Shown here: one piece after another, positions 1 to 11,972 of the stretch
Numbering within the stretch: position 1 is the first letter of the stretch
Layout of the letters: the number at the start of each line of letters is the position of its first letter
Assembly: GCA_028023455.1 (NCBI GenBank)
Contig: JAQFVV010012394.1
Coordinates: 28,291,010 to 28,355,009, forward strand
Direction: 5' to 3'
From: Epiperipatus broadwayi
Lineage: Eukaryota; Onychophora; Udeonychophora; Euonychophora; Peripatidae
Length of the DNA: 64,000 nucleotides
Translations under genes and position numbers: made by a program
The notes under the pieces: model-generated
Database searches by the model: none
What the model was told of the DNA's origin: nothing
The model's input: only the letters and a program-made list of their open reading frames with translations

Positions 1-190
1 TCTAATATTTGTTCATTCATCTAAATAATTATTTAGCACGTCTTCTAAATAAATATTAAAAAGAATAGGTGACATACTTCTTACTTGCCTAACTTCACTT
101 TTCTGTATTCACTTCATCAGTCTCATTATTCCTCATTTTAATTCTTATCCTTTGTCCAGCATACATAGTCCAATAATATTGCAATAATAT
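1..190 (-). mobile_element. Non-LTR retrotransposon reverse transcriptase remnant
   Basis: The minus strand, read from 190 down to 1, gives two frames joined by a frameshift: WTMYAGQRIRIK followed by a stretch with SPILFNIYLEDV. The latter is the conserved (G-x-x-Q-G-x-x)-SP-LFN-Y-x-D motif of LINE reverse transcriptases, just before the catalytic DD motif, which lies outside the window. Stops and the frameshift show it is dead. It may belong to the same family as 4483-5440, but no overlap is available to prove this. Confidence 0.6.
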
Positions 191-1503
191 ACATTGCTAT
201 GGAAATTACAAAAATTCAATTTTTTTTATAGTTTTGTATTAGATTAATAATTTGTGTGCTACATTTAATGGGAGACTAGAAGCTGGCAATGCATTTGATT
301 AGTGGCACTATATCAGATTAGCTGTTGCCTCTATTGAAAAACAAATTATTCAATCAGTTTTAAATCCTAATGTCATATATAGTAGATAAGTTGTTATTGT
401 TTACACTTCTTCATTAATGAATATTTAATAATTTAAATAAAATCCCTGAAATTAAATATTGGAAAGAAGTTGAAGACAATAAATTTATTAAATTTTTAGA
501 TTGAAAATTAAAAATACAAGATAATACTATTTATTACCAGAGCTGTTGTTTATTGAGGATTATCTGTACCCTAATTAAACATTTATTTCACTATATAGTA
601 CAGGTTTAAAATAGTTTTTTCCTTTGGTTTAGAAAATCACAACTCTGCAAATTTAAATGTGATAATAAAAAAAAAATAGTATAGATAATAATAAAAATTA
701 ATATTGTAAAAATTTTCTTGATATGCAAATGAAAGAATTTAAATGTAAATATTAGATATAGCATATGCTATGAAATCATGAATTGAAATGCCATATGTAG
801 CTAGTTTACACACTTACAATTTCTTTTATAAATAGTTTCATACAGTTTTCTATTGCCATTTACTTTTAAATTGAATTATTAACAATTCTAAGAACAAGTT
901 TTTAGCTAAAGATAAGGCTGAGTTGGTATATGTTCTGAATTGCCAAGTTTGTTAGATACAGTGCACGTTCATAGGACTAGAGTAATAGCCTGCATCTATA
1001 TTTCTTAAACATTAGAGATCGACCATTTATTTGAACCTGTAGATGCCAAGATTATTTGGAGTAAAATAATAAAAGAAACTTGGCGGATAATTGATGCAAA
1101 ACATGCTATTAATGTAAAAACCAAATGTAATGCTCTTAACATAAATGGGTTTTAGTTCGTAATGGGTATATATATTGTAACGTTTCCAGTCTAATTTAAC
1201 ATTCACAGTTTAGATTTAGGCCTTTTTTATGCACTAGAAAGTGCAAGTTAATCAAACTATGGAAAAAGAATATTCAGTTCATTTATAAACTAGAATATTT
1301 CAAAAACATAGTTATATTACCTGATTAACTGGCTTACTATTTATTTACGATGTACACTACCGGTGGAATCAGTTTTTAATTTATTTCAGGGGCACCAAAG
1401 TCATTAGACTCACTGATTCTGCGTGAAGCAACATCGTAACTTAAGAAGCAAATAATTAAAAAGATCAAGGAATTACGTTTAAGGTCACTTAAAGCCTTTA
1501 GAT
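191..1503. other. AT-rich stretch, nothing recognised
   Basis: No open frame above background and no repeat or element ends were seen between the LINE remnant and the hAT terminus. Confidence 0.5.
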
Positions 1504-3971
1504 CAGTGCTTCTTAAACTTTTTTCATTCATGACCCCTTTTTATCATCGAGATTTTTTCGCAACCCCGGATATTAAATATAAAATAGAGAAATAAATATT
1601 CTCATAAATAATTTATTTCTTTGGTAAACAGTATACATATGAAAATAAGTAGTTTTAGGATTTGTTTTAAGTATACAAAAATTAATGAAAGAAAATCACA
1701 TTTTAATGAGACTGATGTCCTTGTTTTTTGCTACATGACAAATTAAATCTTGGTGAAATATTTGTTACTGCTGGACGAAAACCATTTTCAATGGTTTTTC
1801 AGCGTTGAACGATATTTGGATTTAATATACATTAAAGCTGAAAAAGGCATTTCACATAAGTATGTGGTGCTGGATGGCAGAAGAACATATAATGCCATTT
1901 CAGAAATTGTGAGAAATTCAGTCCTAGCTCTGATCCAGAATTCAGTCAAGAATTTTTGTGGAAAGGTCAGTTTTAAGTTTGAGTCACTCGATAACTCAGC
2001 AAATTCTTCTTGGGCTTTATATGGCAGATGATTAATTTCATTATGTCAATCAAAAATTGTTTTTGAATCCAAGATAACTTTTTGAAATCTAAATTCGATA
2101 TATAGTATTTGCAAAACTGTGTTTCTAGGGTTTTTAAGTGATCTATAATAATTTTTGCAATTAGTTTTACAATTATTTTTTTTTAATTGCCCTCTTTACA
2201 TCCATCTTATTTCTGCATGTAATAATAAATTTTTGAAAATAAACGGCAGTTAAGAGCATGGCTTTTAATAAAGTTTATAATTTTGACAGCATCCTGAAGC
2301 ACATTGTTTAATTCCGTTTCTAATTTTTTTGCCTCAAGGACCGACCTCTTGATGGATTAGGCAGTGTGTGAAAGTTACATGATAGACGCTTTAATAAATG
2401 ATTTAAAACTAATATTTTCACCAGTTATATGTCCAAAGCAATTTTTTCATTCTGAACCTTCAGTTTTAAAAAATTTGTCTTCTTTATTATATATGTCTTC
2501 TCCTTTTATATGTTCTTCCAAAGAGTGACAAAATAATTCTTCCTCAATGTTTTCTTTATAAATGTAAGGGACATATACTAATAATTGAGCTATTTTTGAA
2601 ATATCAGTTGTTTCGTCCAATTGAATAGTAAATATTTGGCTTTCTTTAAGTCTGGTAATAAGTTGCTCAAATTGATCATTGCTAATTTCAGAAATTCTGT
2701 TAGTCACAGTATTATTTGACAAAGGAATTTTCTGAATTTCATCACCATATTTTTTTCCGTGAAGTATTTTTACCATTTTGATAGCAGCAGTAATATAAGA
2801 TCTTCTCCAATGGTGTATGGCTTTTTATTTTTAGCAATCAGATATGAAACTTCATATGATGCGAGTAAATATTTTTTAATAAATTTCTCAAAATATTGTT
2901 TTTCTTTATTCGAAGTTTTTAACAGTTGTTTGAAATATTCTTTTGCTTTATTGACATGAAAGATGCTTGGATTCAAAATGTCTTTTTAATTTTGCTGGTT
3001 TCATACTCTCCATAGACAATATTATTGCAAATTGAACAAAGAGGTTATTCATTACTATCACAGTTGTTGAAAGTAAAGCCAAATTGGAGAAATGTCTCAT
3101 CATATTTTCTTTTTCGCATCTTAGATGCTGCCTCTTTCTGATTACGAGATCCTGCTTGAAGAGACTGTTGCATTGCCATCTGCATCATCACCTTTGGTAC
3201 TCAAGTTCAACTATTTATCCATGGGTAAAAAGTATTTTTATCCCAAAATTTAAATTAAATAACTATTTATTAGTTAGCAGAGACACCAAGTGGCAGCCGT
3301 GTTTTTTTGTTTAATTATATGAAGCATATTTACTCCCGTATGTTCTACTTTTTAATATTCCCATATGTTATATTTTTTAATATTTAAAAAATATCAATAA
3401 ATCAAATATAAATTACTTTTTAAGTTTAAAAAGTGGGAGTATGTTTTTACTTGTTAATAAATAAATGACAATAAGTTTCAAATAAAAAATAAATTTTTAT
3501 AATAACTAATAAGATGATAAATTTTGAATAAAAAAGTGAGGAAAAAAAAAGTATACAAGCATTTTTATATATAAAAAATAACATCTTTCATAATATTTAT
3601 TCAAATAAATATTAACCTTAGTCGAGTAAAACAGTAAAATACATTTGTATTGTTCTTGCAATGTGGACAAATAACTTGACCGGAAATGCATTATATAATC
3701 ACAGTGGTGCCAGCCTTATTCTAGTCACTGCAGCATATATTTTGATTCTGAAATAATTTATAGGCTGAAATTGTAATGCGACACCACTATTATGATACAT
3801 TTAGTGTTATTTTTCAATATGTAAATATAATTTACAGCTCAACCTGGCCATCATTATGATTTTATAATTGTGCTGTACAGAAAACTTAATATATTAAGGA
3901 TTGCCATTAATATTTCTTTAAATTCATGTATCTGAATTAAATTTTCGCAACCCACAATTTAAGAAACACTG
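1504..3971 (-). mobile_element. Fossil hAT transposon, near full length
   Basis: Both ends are visible. The left terminus is CAGTGCTTCTTAAACTTTT at 1504 and the right terminus, read inward on the minus strand from 3971, is CAGTGTTTCTTAAATTGTG, so 13 of the first 14 bases match. Flanking 8-bp target duplications are CTTTAGAT (1496-1503) and GTTTATAT (3972-3979), identical at six positions, as expected for an old hAT insertion. Between them lies a broken transposase on the minus strand. At 2468 bp this is close to a full autonomous length for the ZBED5/SCAND3-like hAT group. A T/A-rich inverted motif near 3328-3450 may be a nested small insertion. Confidence 0.88.
1745..3170 (-). pseudogene. 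hAT transposase (ZBED5/SCAND3-like), broken
   Basis: On the minus strand, N to C: KRKYDETFLQFGF leader near 3130-3075; BED zinc finger with CSIC at 3039-3028 and H-x4-H (HFESKH) at 2980-2963; a spacer with ASYEVSYLIAKNKKPYTIGE near 2860-2800; IPLSNNTV; first catalytic-core motif QLDETTD near 2622-2604; LLVYVPYIY; VKIINFIKSHALNCRLF near 2290-2240; HAEIRWM near 2215-2195; and the hAT C-terminal dimerisation segment (LLPSSTTYLCEMPFSAL, IKSKYRSTL) near 1875-1800. Frameshifts occur near 2975 and 2773 and stops near 3045, 2435 and 2195, so it cannot be expressed. The order and spacing match hAT transposases domesticated elsewhere as ZBED5-type genes. Confidence 0.85.
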
Positions 3972-3979
3972 GTTTATAT

Positions 3980-4482
3980 GAATTTTTGGAGGAATTTTTT
4001 CTGGTATTAACTATTAAACATAGTGGCAAAGATAATTGATACATTCCTCACACAATTAGCTAACAATAAATCTAATAACTAATATTAATAACATCTAATA
4101 CTAAAAATTAAGAATGTACAATGAAAGTTGATATTAAAGGTAATTATTTTATTACAATAAATTAATAAAATGGAAAAAACATACACGTGTTCATCCAGAT
4201 AATAATGTTAAATTATTAAAACAATTCTTATTATAATCTTAGACCATAAATGAAATTCTCTTGAATAATAAATCTGCAGAAGTCTATCGGTAGTATATTA
4301 TAAGCTTATAGTTTAGGTTAGTTTGCAAACACTTAATTTAGTCACAAATCGGGAATGAATAATCTTAGCTTATCGGTAAGTTTGTGTAGATTCTTGTAGT
4401 ATACATGTATTTCTTGGGATTTCGAGCTCATTGGAAATTAACCGGTTTTTGTTGACAGTTTCATATTCCTAGTCTGTTTTAA
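3980..4482. other. AT-rich stretch, nothing recognised
   Basis: No gene or element was seen between the hAT element and the LINE 3' end. Confidence 0.5.
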
Positions 4483-5440
4483 GGTTGTGATGTGATGTGA
4501 CTTTTTCTTAGAGTCAGGAATCTTATCAGTAACTATGCCCAAAGAAACCTGTTATCCACTTTACCTTCCTCTTCCATTCCCCACCGTAAGCTTTCCCATA
4601 ATCTTCTCCATCCCATTTCCACAACATAATCTTTGTCAACTCTATGGCCTTTATATCTAAATCCCCCTTATCTTTTCCCAAACCCAATATAAAAATCAAT
4701 AACCCACTTTCTGTATAATCACTTTGTTCATATTTATTCTCCCATAACTTCATTATTTGTACCCTTTCTGCTTTCAAGCATTTACATCCAATCAACAGAT
4801 GCCTAATATTTTCTATACCTTCTTTACACAATTTGCAGATTAAATCACCCATTTTTTTCCATTTACATGTATATTCTCTTGTTGCTAAAGATCCCGTTCG
4901 AGTCCTAAACAATAAACTACTTTCCTTACTATTATCATAAATTAACTCTCACCTAATGTTCCGTTTACTTCTATATATATATAAACTTTTACTTTCCATA
5001 CTAGTTCTCCATCTCTCCAACTCCCTATTCTTAATGCATCTATTCTTTTATCCCATTTCTTACCACTATAACTCTCAACAATCATCCCACCTTTTATACA
5101 AGTATACTAATATAAATTCTTTATCCAATTAACATTTTTTTTTCTTCATACTTAAATTCTATTGGTTGAGAAGTTTTAAAATTTATTTTGTGTTCCAATA
5201 TTTTCCAAATGTTATTAATCTTCTTTAATTTACACCTTTCATTTATGCTCTTGGGCCTTTTAAAAATGTCGATAGCTTCTCTTAGCAATCTTTGGTCTAA
5301 CCAAATTTAATTTTATAATTAACTTCATTGTGTTTCCATTGGTATTAATAATATGACCAAAATTGCTAAAATTTTCTAATTTACTACAATCGTTTTTATT
5401 TTTGTTGGAAAGCCACTTAACATTACTCTTCATTACGAAA
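4483..5440 (-). mobile_element. 5'-truncated non-LTR retrotransposon (family A), C-terminal half
   Basis: The minus strand carries decayed coding sequence: INTNGNT near 5345 (as in the YLG-IINTDG-I motif after the RT domain of LINEs), then SGKKWDKRIDALRIGSW near 5060-5010, then a zinc-knuckle ORF, then a short 3' tail with CACATCACATCAC (about 4499-4485). The 3' ~190 bp match sequence captured inside the Tigger-like copy at 31602-31789 and, more briefly, at 20157-20195. The clade is not assigned. Several frameshifts make it inactive. Confidence 0.65.
4526..4912 (-). pseudogene. LINE C-terminal zinc-knuckle ORF (128 codons)
   Basis: The open frame begins within LLFRTRTGSLATREYT, upstream of its first Met, and reaches the natural C-terminus. 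It contains a C-x2-C-x9-H-x4-C knuckle (ICKLCKEGIENIRHLLIGC), the pattern found after the RT domain of many arthropod LINEs, followed by a conserved tail with IELTKIMLWKWDGE. Upstream sequence of the same element is in another frame after a stop near 4925, so this is the surviving end of a dead copy. Confidence 0.65.
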
Positions 5441-6140
5441 GACGGTGTCCGCTATGCTTCATCCCCATTCCCGCATGAAGACTTCCTTCAGTGAGTAGTA
5501 TTCCTGGGCAGATGCATTTCACTATCCAGGATCCTCATGGAAACCTCCAACCAAAAGAACAAGAAAACAAGATTTAGTTTGAAATTTTTCTGCCCTTTTT
5601 ATAACCTTGGATCAGTTTTTAAACTTCTATCTTTTGTTTTATTAAAAATACAAGTTGATAATCTTGCATATTCTTTATTATTTTTTAGTTGCAAAGTCTC
5701 TTATAAATTCTTTCTGCCATCTTTAATTATCATTCTGATCATAATCATTTACGTTTATAATTTCTTTTTTTTTTTTGTCTGGATTCGTAATCTGCATGCG
5801 TTTACATTCTTTCCAATTTGAACTAATTAAATTAAGTCGATAAATACTAAAGAACAATAACTTTCATTGCACATTATCTAAAATTAAGTTTTACTAATTA
5901 AAAAGAAAACTAAATTGCATCATTTGAACTTTTTACCATTTTCTAATTTTTTTTTTTTTTTTAAATATTACAAATGCCAAAATACTTGAACCATGTATAA
6001 TATGTAAAATAATCCATTTACTTATGTTTCTAATCACGACTCAATCCTTTTTTCTTTTCAAAAATATATAGTACATATAGCCATATAATTCTATAATTAA
6101 AACCACTTCTTTTCTTTTCAAAAACTTTATTTGATGTATA
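5441..6140. other. GC-richer patch followed by AT-rich sequence
   Basis: Bases about 5440-5540 have clearly higher GC than the surroundings (CCCCATTCCCGCATGAAG, CTATCCAGGATCCTCATGG) and carry no recognised motif. They may be the junction or 5' part of another decayed element. The rest is T-rich and homopolymeric. Confidence 0.4.
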
Positions 6141-6149
6141 TATATATCC

Positions 6150-6212
6150 ACTTATTTCCAACGTTTCGACTATCTTTACTCTATAGTCATTTTCAAGGAT
6201 CTAGAAAAAACA
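6150..6212 (-). mobile_element. Penelope-like terminal hairpin remnant
   Basis: On the minus strand GACTAT-loop-ATAGTC forms a perfect 6-bp stem followed at once by GAAACGTT and preceded by CCTTGAAAAT. This arrangement (ATGAC stem, then GTCGAAACG) is seen again at 8790-8816 after the Penelope-like endonuclease fragment, so it is taken as a terminal piece of such an element. No coding sequence is recognised next to it; 6230-6360 is merely A/C-rich. Confidence 0.45.
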
Positions 6213-8329
6213 TATTACATTATAAACAAACTTCACATAATAAACCAAAAAAACAAAATAATCAAAAACAATATAAAACATATAAACCCCATAAAATTTA
6301 AAAATAAATAAAATACATTAAAATCAATTAAATTAAAAACACAAAACATACACCACACTTACTTGACTCCCATCTCAAAAAACTTTCCCTTTTTACATAC
6401 TTCAATATTAAAATACTTCAATATTAACATTTACTGTAATAAATTTTAATTTAGTTTTTGATAAAGGTGTACCAAATTGAAAGCCTGGATAATGTCATTC
6501 ATTAATTGACTCCATTATTCTTATCTAATACAATTTTGTATGTGTAGAAATTGCTAAAATACAATAATATATATTTGCTTTCCAAATTATATATTGTGAT
6601 GGAGAATAGGAGGAGTAACAGAAGAGTCTAACCAAAATCAAAGTGAGTAAGAATATTAAAGTTGTCGCTCCTCTCTTTAATTTTCCTTTGGGATTGATGA
6701 CAATAATCAAACCGGTTAATAAAATTATCACTACAGAAGTTAACATTACTTCTCTGTGCAATGTATAAATACAGATACAAAATAATATTGAATAAATATA
6801 TACCTAACAAAACACACACTGTCAATTAGTGATTGATACATTGGTTTTAAAAGCTGGTGTAAAATTTTATTCTTTCAAAAAATAAAAAATTACTTTAACA
6901 ATAAAACGTATACATACAAAATTATAGAGCCCAACAATGTCTTTGATACTTAGAAAACATTGTTAAATATAAATGAATTGTAAAAAGTGGCAATACTAGT
7001 ATCCATAACATGGAAGGGGAATACTGATAATGTTCAATGCTACTGCATGTTTATCTATTCGCACTGATGCATCAATTATATCAACAATGAGATTTTCACA
7101 AGCTCCATATGGAATTTATAAAATTCCGGGGTTTAAAAAAAAATAGTTCTTAGATCTGGACAAAATATTAACTTTTTTGATAAATAGTATATGTTATTTT
7201 TGTTCTAGCATTTCAAAATCTTTTAGTACAGACAATATGGGGTTTATTGTGAAATGCTAGTACATGTACTAACTAAACAAAAAATTGATAATTCTCTTCA
7301 GGCTTAAGAAGTTGATTTCTCTTAATGTACTATGACTTGTTTCTATATGTGAGGTGGGAATGGGGAGCAAATTAGTCATTAATTTGGATTTTAAGTAGAT
7401 TCATATTTGTTTTAGGAATAAATTCTAAATTGTGTATGTATTATTTCTTATAATTTTGTTGACATTAAGAGATATAAAAGAAATATTTTTTTATTGCAAT
7501 ATATATGACTTCAAATTCTTTGCTAATTGATAAAAATGTCTTATTTGGATAATAATTTATTGTTCATTCTTAACTCTGATAAGTAAAAATAAAATTTTGT
7601 AATTCTAATCAATTTATTTATCTTTTTTTAAAATGTGTCCGTGGATAATCTGTTTTTGAGTTACTTTTAATTAGACTAATTTTTCAATGTTCAAAGAAAA
7701 CAACAACCATTACTATGAATTTCCTGCAATTTATGCAATGCAAATATTTTTTCTCTTCAGTGAAATATAAATAGTAAATTTAATTTTTTTTTACTTAATT
7801 TTGAATTGCTTTAAAACAGTATTTTTGTTTTATAAATGCATCATATTGAATATTTATATTTTTGCTTGAAAAATCTATAATAAAAAAGCTGGGGGAAAAT
7901 CATTATAAAATAAAAATAAAGAATTTAAACATTTATAACTAATTTTTAATTTAATCATAAATTGTGAAGTCTGAGTTTTAAAATAGAAATTTTGTTTATA
8001 GATTTAATCTACATGAAATTGCAGTTAAAAGATATAATATGAAAGTGAGAATGATTTGTGACTTCATTTTTAATCCCAGCATCATATACTAAGACATAGT
8101 GTAGAATGTAATAAATTTGTTTTTAAATGGTTATTTAATAATAGTAATAATATACTACAATTTGAGAGTTCAAATATGCATTGCTAACTGTATTTGAGCA
8201 TTATTTATATATTTGAATTTATTGCATTGTCTTTTTTTGCATGCTTAACAAATGAGATGACATATTAAAACATGCTGATATATTTAATTAGTGAATATTT
8301 TCTCTTTTTACCATTATAGCTATACATGT
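6213..8329. other. AT-rich stretch, nothing recognised
   Basis: About 2.1 kb of AT-rich sequence with only short chance frames, mostly hydrophobic and low-complexity. No element ends were identified. Confidence 0.5.
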
Positions 8330-8860
8330 ACAATTTTTACATGAGATTTGATAGACACCATGAGATTCAAGAGGGATTGAATCTTATGTAAAAATTGTAA
8401 AGCTTCTTACATAGGTATGAGTAATCGTCGCATCAGTGTTAGGAGAGATAAGCATGCTAATGCAGTTAAACAACACTCATCATCATCAGCACTCTCGCTC
8501 CATACTATAGATTCAGGTCATAAAATTGATTTTTCTAGTACCAGGATCATATCCAGATGTGATAATCTCTACCAATTCAAAATTAGAGAAGCCATTGAGA
8601 TACTTAAAAGGCCAGATTGTATCAATAAGCGAGATGATACATGCAAACTTCCTCCTATTTGGAAAGATTTTTTAAAAAAAACATTCCTAAATTTAACATT
8701 TTTTGCTATTGGTGGAAATTTAACATTTTATTCAAATCAGTGATTGTAGCGCCTCTACAACCATCTTTCTACCTTTTATAACTCTGTGGATGACTTGTGT
8801 GACCAAGTCGAAACGTCAGTATATTAATATTAAAAGTTTTTAACACGAATGAACCCGCAA
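8330..8860 (+). mobile_element. Penelope-like retroelement, 3' fragment
   Basis: The fragment contains the C-terminal GIY-YIG endonuclease region (below) and about 120 bp of 3' sequence with a terminal hairpin (GACTTG-TGTGAC-CAAGTC followed by GAAACGTC at 8790-8816). The upstream part is out of frame (stop just before ILCKNCKASYIG), and the reverse transcriptase is missing, so this is a truncated, dead copy in the sense orientation. Confidence 0.7.
8381..8743 (+). pseudogene. GIY-YIG endonuclease domain of a Penelope-like element
   Basis: The frame enters as LCKNCKASYIG, giving the CxxC and YIG motif of the GIY-YIG fold. It continues SNRRISVRRDKHANAV (the conserved R and H region), SSALSLHTIDSGHKIDF, RIISRCDNLY, and REAIEILKRP with the catalytic-type Glu, then CKLPPIWKDFL. 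Spacing and motifs match the C-terminal endonuclease of Penelope-like retroelements. The Met at 8417 is internal to the domain, so it is not a true start. The final ~25 residues after KDFL look like read-through. Confidence 0.75.
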
Positions 8861-11813
8861 AATATGTATTTTACATATATTACTAAAAAGCAAAGTGTGC
8901 ACTTAATATTCAATTTTAATGTTAAATAAAAGTTAAGAAAGATAATAAAAATGAGTGTAGGTATGACTTTTTTGATTGGGAATAAAATACAATATTTCTT
9001 ATGACAAAAAGAAGTTAAATCAAAAAGCATTTTTATAATAATTTTTTTATAGAAAAACTGAGCCATATAATTAAAGCATCCAAAGATTAGTTTTGTTTCA
9101 AATTAAAATATATTGTAGTTTTGTGCACATAACATGCTCTCTATATTTGTGTGTTTATTAAAATGTTTTTATTATCTGCATAAAAAAAGAACTAATTTTT
9201 TTTACTATATTCCAAAAAATTTTTGGAACCAAATGATCATCTGTGCCCAACGACTTCATATAAAATATAAAATTTCTTTCTATTCATGTTAAAATGTTAA
9301 TTTAAATTATACATAATTTGATCAGTTATTATTTAAATAAAATTTTAAGTTTTATCCAAGTTCAGAAATACTTTTTAAGCATTTTTCTTTATTATTGTTA
9401 AAATTTGTATGGATATGTAGTCGAGTGTCTGATTAAATTCATAAAATTTTCAAATCCAAAAAGGTACAAGAATGGGGTCAACACATGCTACTGTTAAGAT
9501 TAGGGCATTTAAACATATACTCTTTCGTGTGTGACTAAATTTATTCTGTAAGTATTATCATTTTTTCTTTCAAAAGAATAAATTACATTTTTTTTTTGTA
9601 TTTGATTATGCTAAATAATGGAAATATATCTTGAGTTTCAAAAAAGTGTTGTAGGAAAAATGATTTCTTAATTAGATTTGACATATAAAAAAAATACATT
9701 GGAATTTACACCGCAACTTTTGGGGATAAACCAAAGTAAAAGATAATAAAATGGGGTTTAACTTAAAAAAAATTCTTGTTAACAGGTAATTATTCATTTG
9801 GAAATTTATAATATTGATTGATGTTAAACTATTTTGTGAAGATTTAGTGATAGACTATTTCCAGATGGATATAAGAAGAGTAAATGTGCAATAGACTAAA
9901 CAATGATATGAAGTAAAAAGAAAATGTCTAAATGCTGGTAAATGTGAATAGTTGAATTATTTCAAAAATATTTTTTCAATATAATTTATTTAATTTTTAT
10001 TTATTTGGTTTTTAAAGTGTTATGTTTTTAAAATGTTATCAAACAAGATTTTATATCTGTGTTAATTAAGCAGTTTATGAGCAAATTATTTAATTTTTAA
10101 TATAGTCATAATGTAGTACTTATGGTTTTTTTTAAAAATCTTGACTGATGTAATAGCATATCAAACATCAGAAACTTAACATGGTTTGTTTCATTTACTA
10201 TTAAAAATAATTTTTTAGTGTAGAATCATTGGGGGGGGGGGGGGTCAGAATTTAAGAATAATTTTTTTGTGAGTGTTACTGGTATTAAATTCTAATTGTT
10301 TTTTTTTTTGTTGTTGTTCTTGACTAACATAAAATTTGGCAATACTGTAAAATCACATTTTTTTTGGTTTTAAATGTCATTTTAGAAAAAGTTGGGAATT
10401 TCACAAAGATTATAGTTAAGATTAATTTGTTTTATAAAAATGTTACTGGTATTAAACTTTGACAATGTGTTTTTACTTTTACGCTTGGCTAATATAATAA
10501 TATATATAGCAATCGTTTATTAAAAGCTGCCAACAAATGCTTTATTTCATTTGTTATTAAAAGTAAACATTTAACGTAAAATTTTGTTGTTGAACAACTA
10601 AACAGTGGGGAAATACCCACAGTGTGAGTGTAAGGATAAATTAATTTGTATTATGGATATTAAATTTTTATTGTGGTTTTTGGATATATCTTAAATCAAT
10701 ACTGATCTGATATTAGAATTATTATTGTATTTTTAAATTAATGAGAATTAATTTTTACCCTAGAGTTTAAGTTTGTATATCAGGTAGAATTGAGAATCAA
10801 TGTGTGTTATATTTATTTATATACCATCAGATTTATTAACAATTCAACTGTTTCATTAATGTATGTGCTTTAGAATTATTATCTTTGTATTATATTTTTT
10901 GTAATGCCATATTGGTAGATCTAAAAGTATTCAGAATGTAGAAGCTTTTAAATTTATGCAGTTTCGATTAGTATAGCCTACCTGGAATTGAATATGAAAT
11001 TTTATCATAATTGGTTTTATATTTACTATAAATATAATTTAAAAGTATAACTTTTACAGCTTATTAATAATTAAATCATTCACTATAGAAATTCATCAGT
11101 AGATCAAATTTTTAAAGATTATATTAAATTGAGACTAATTACATATTTGAAGTAGTGTATTAATTACATCTTTTTGGATGTCTTGAATAGCAAGACATTT
11201 GTTTCAGTCAATAGTATGGGCATTTCATAGATTAATATTGCTTATGTTTTTGATATCTTGATTTTGGGATGCTATATTGACATCTTTTTATTATTGTGCA
11301 GATTAAAATAATAAAAAGTTATTTTAAATTGAAAAGTAAATGTATTTGAATACATATGTAAAAGAAGTTAATAATTTTTTAATTAATGCTGTAAAAATGT
11401 TTATGTTTCTTCCTCTTAGTTGCAAATAAATAATGAAGAGAAATAGTGGGTAAGAAGTTGGTAGTTTAAACTGAACTGGTTAAGAACTTATACAATGTAG
11501 TGAAGACTTGTGATTGCAAACAAAATATACTTTAGTGAAATATATTTTTTGAATAAAGGCAAATTTATTAATTGTGTATGAATATTAAAGTAGTGAGTTG
11601 AGGTTGAAATAATACTTGTGATTATATTTGTGTATATTATTTTATAAAATCATGCTTGTGTCATGGTTATCTTAATTTCTTATACGTCAAATTTGTAGCA
11701 TTGATTTCAAGACATAAAAATTTTTTTTTTTCTAATTGAAAGAGCTATTTGGGATTTTTTTATTTTAATCTGCTTGCTTGCTTAATTATGTTTTATTTAT
11801 TTATTTTTTTTAG
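8861..11813. other. AT-rich upstream flank or intron
   Basis: Three kilobases without recognisable coding sequence. RRM1 of the hnRNP M gene was looked for here and not seen. The only notable items are a G14 run at 10231 and weak repetition of a GTTACTGGTATTAAA string (about 10276 and 10442). Confidence 0.5.
10231..10244 (+). repeat. G14 homopolymer
   Basis: An uninterrupted run of 14 G in otherwise AT-rich sequence, on the hnRNP M sense strand. Confidence 0.95.
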
Positions 11814-11972
11814 GATAAAGAAGAATTACGCGAAAAAAGTCTAGGGATGTTTGGTGATCGCAACAGTGGAATGATGGGAAATTTTAATTTTAACACCTTT
11901 GGTATTAATCCTCAAATTCTTCAGCAGTTACAAATCACTGGGCCACTCACAAATAAAGTATTTGTGGCTAAC
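11814..11972 (+). CDS. HNRNPM: hnRNP M exon: RRM1-RRM2 linker and start of RRM2
   Basis: The exon has a T-rich acceptor ending TTTTAG at 11813 and a consensus donor GTAAGT from 11973; it is phase 0 at both ends and encodes 53 residues. It begins DKEELREKS, which would follow the end of RRM1, then a short linker with Met, Asn and Gly (FGDRNSGMMGNF). Next comes a PQILQQLQ segment, equivalent to the PSIL/PxII linker segment of hnRNP M, and the beta-1 strand KVFVAN of RRM2. The exon stops inside the RNP2 hexamer, between Asn and Leu. Translation past the donor meets a stop after about 24 codons, so the open frame continuing to 12047 is intron read-through. Confidence 0.93.

Noticed and set aside
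1750-2031. 93-codon frame on the + strand
   Set aside because: It lies antisense to the C-terminal part of the fossil hAT transposase, whose motifs are on the minus strand.
10190-10600. Possible diverged 350-bp tandem duplication
   Set aside because: Only two short shared strings (GTTACTGGTATTAAA and a TTTCATTT-TATTAAAA motif) in AT-rich DNA; not convincing.
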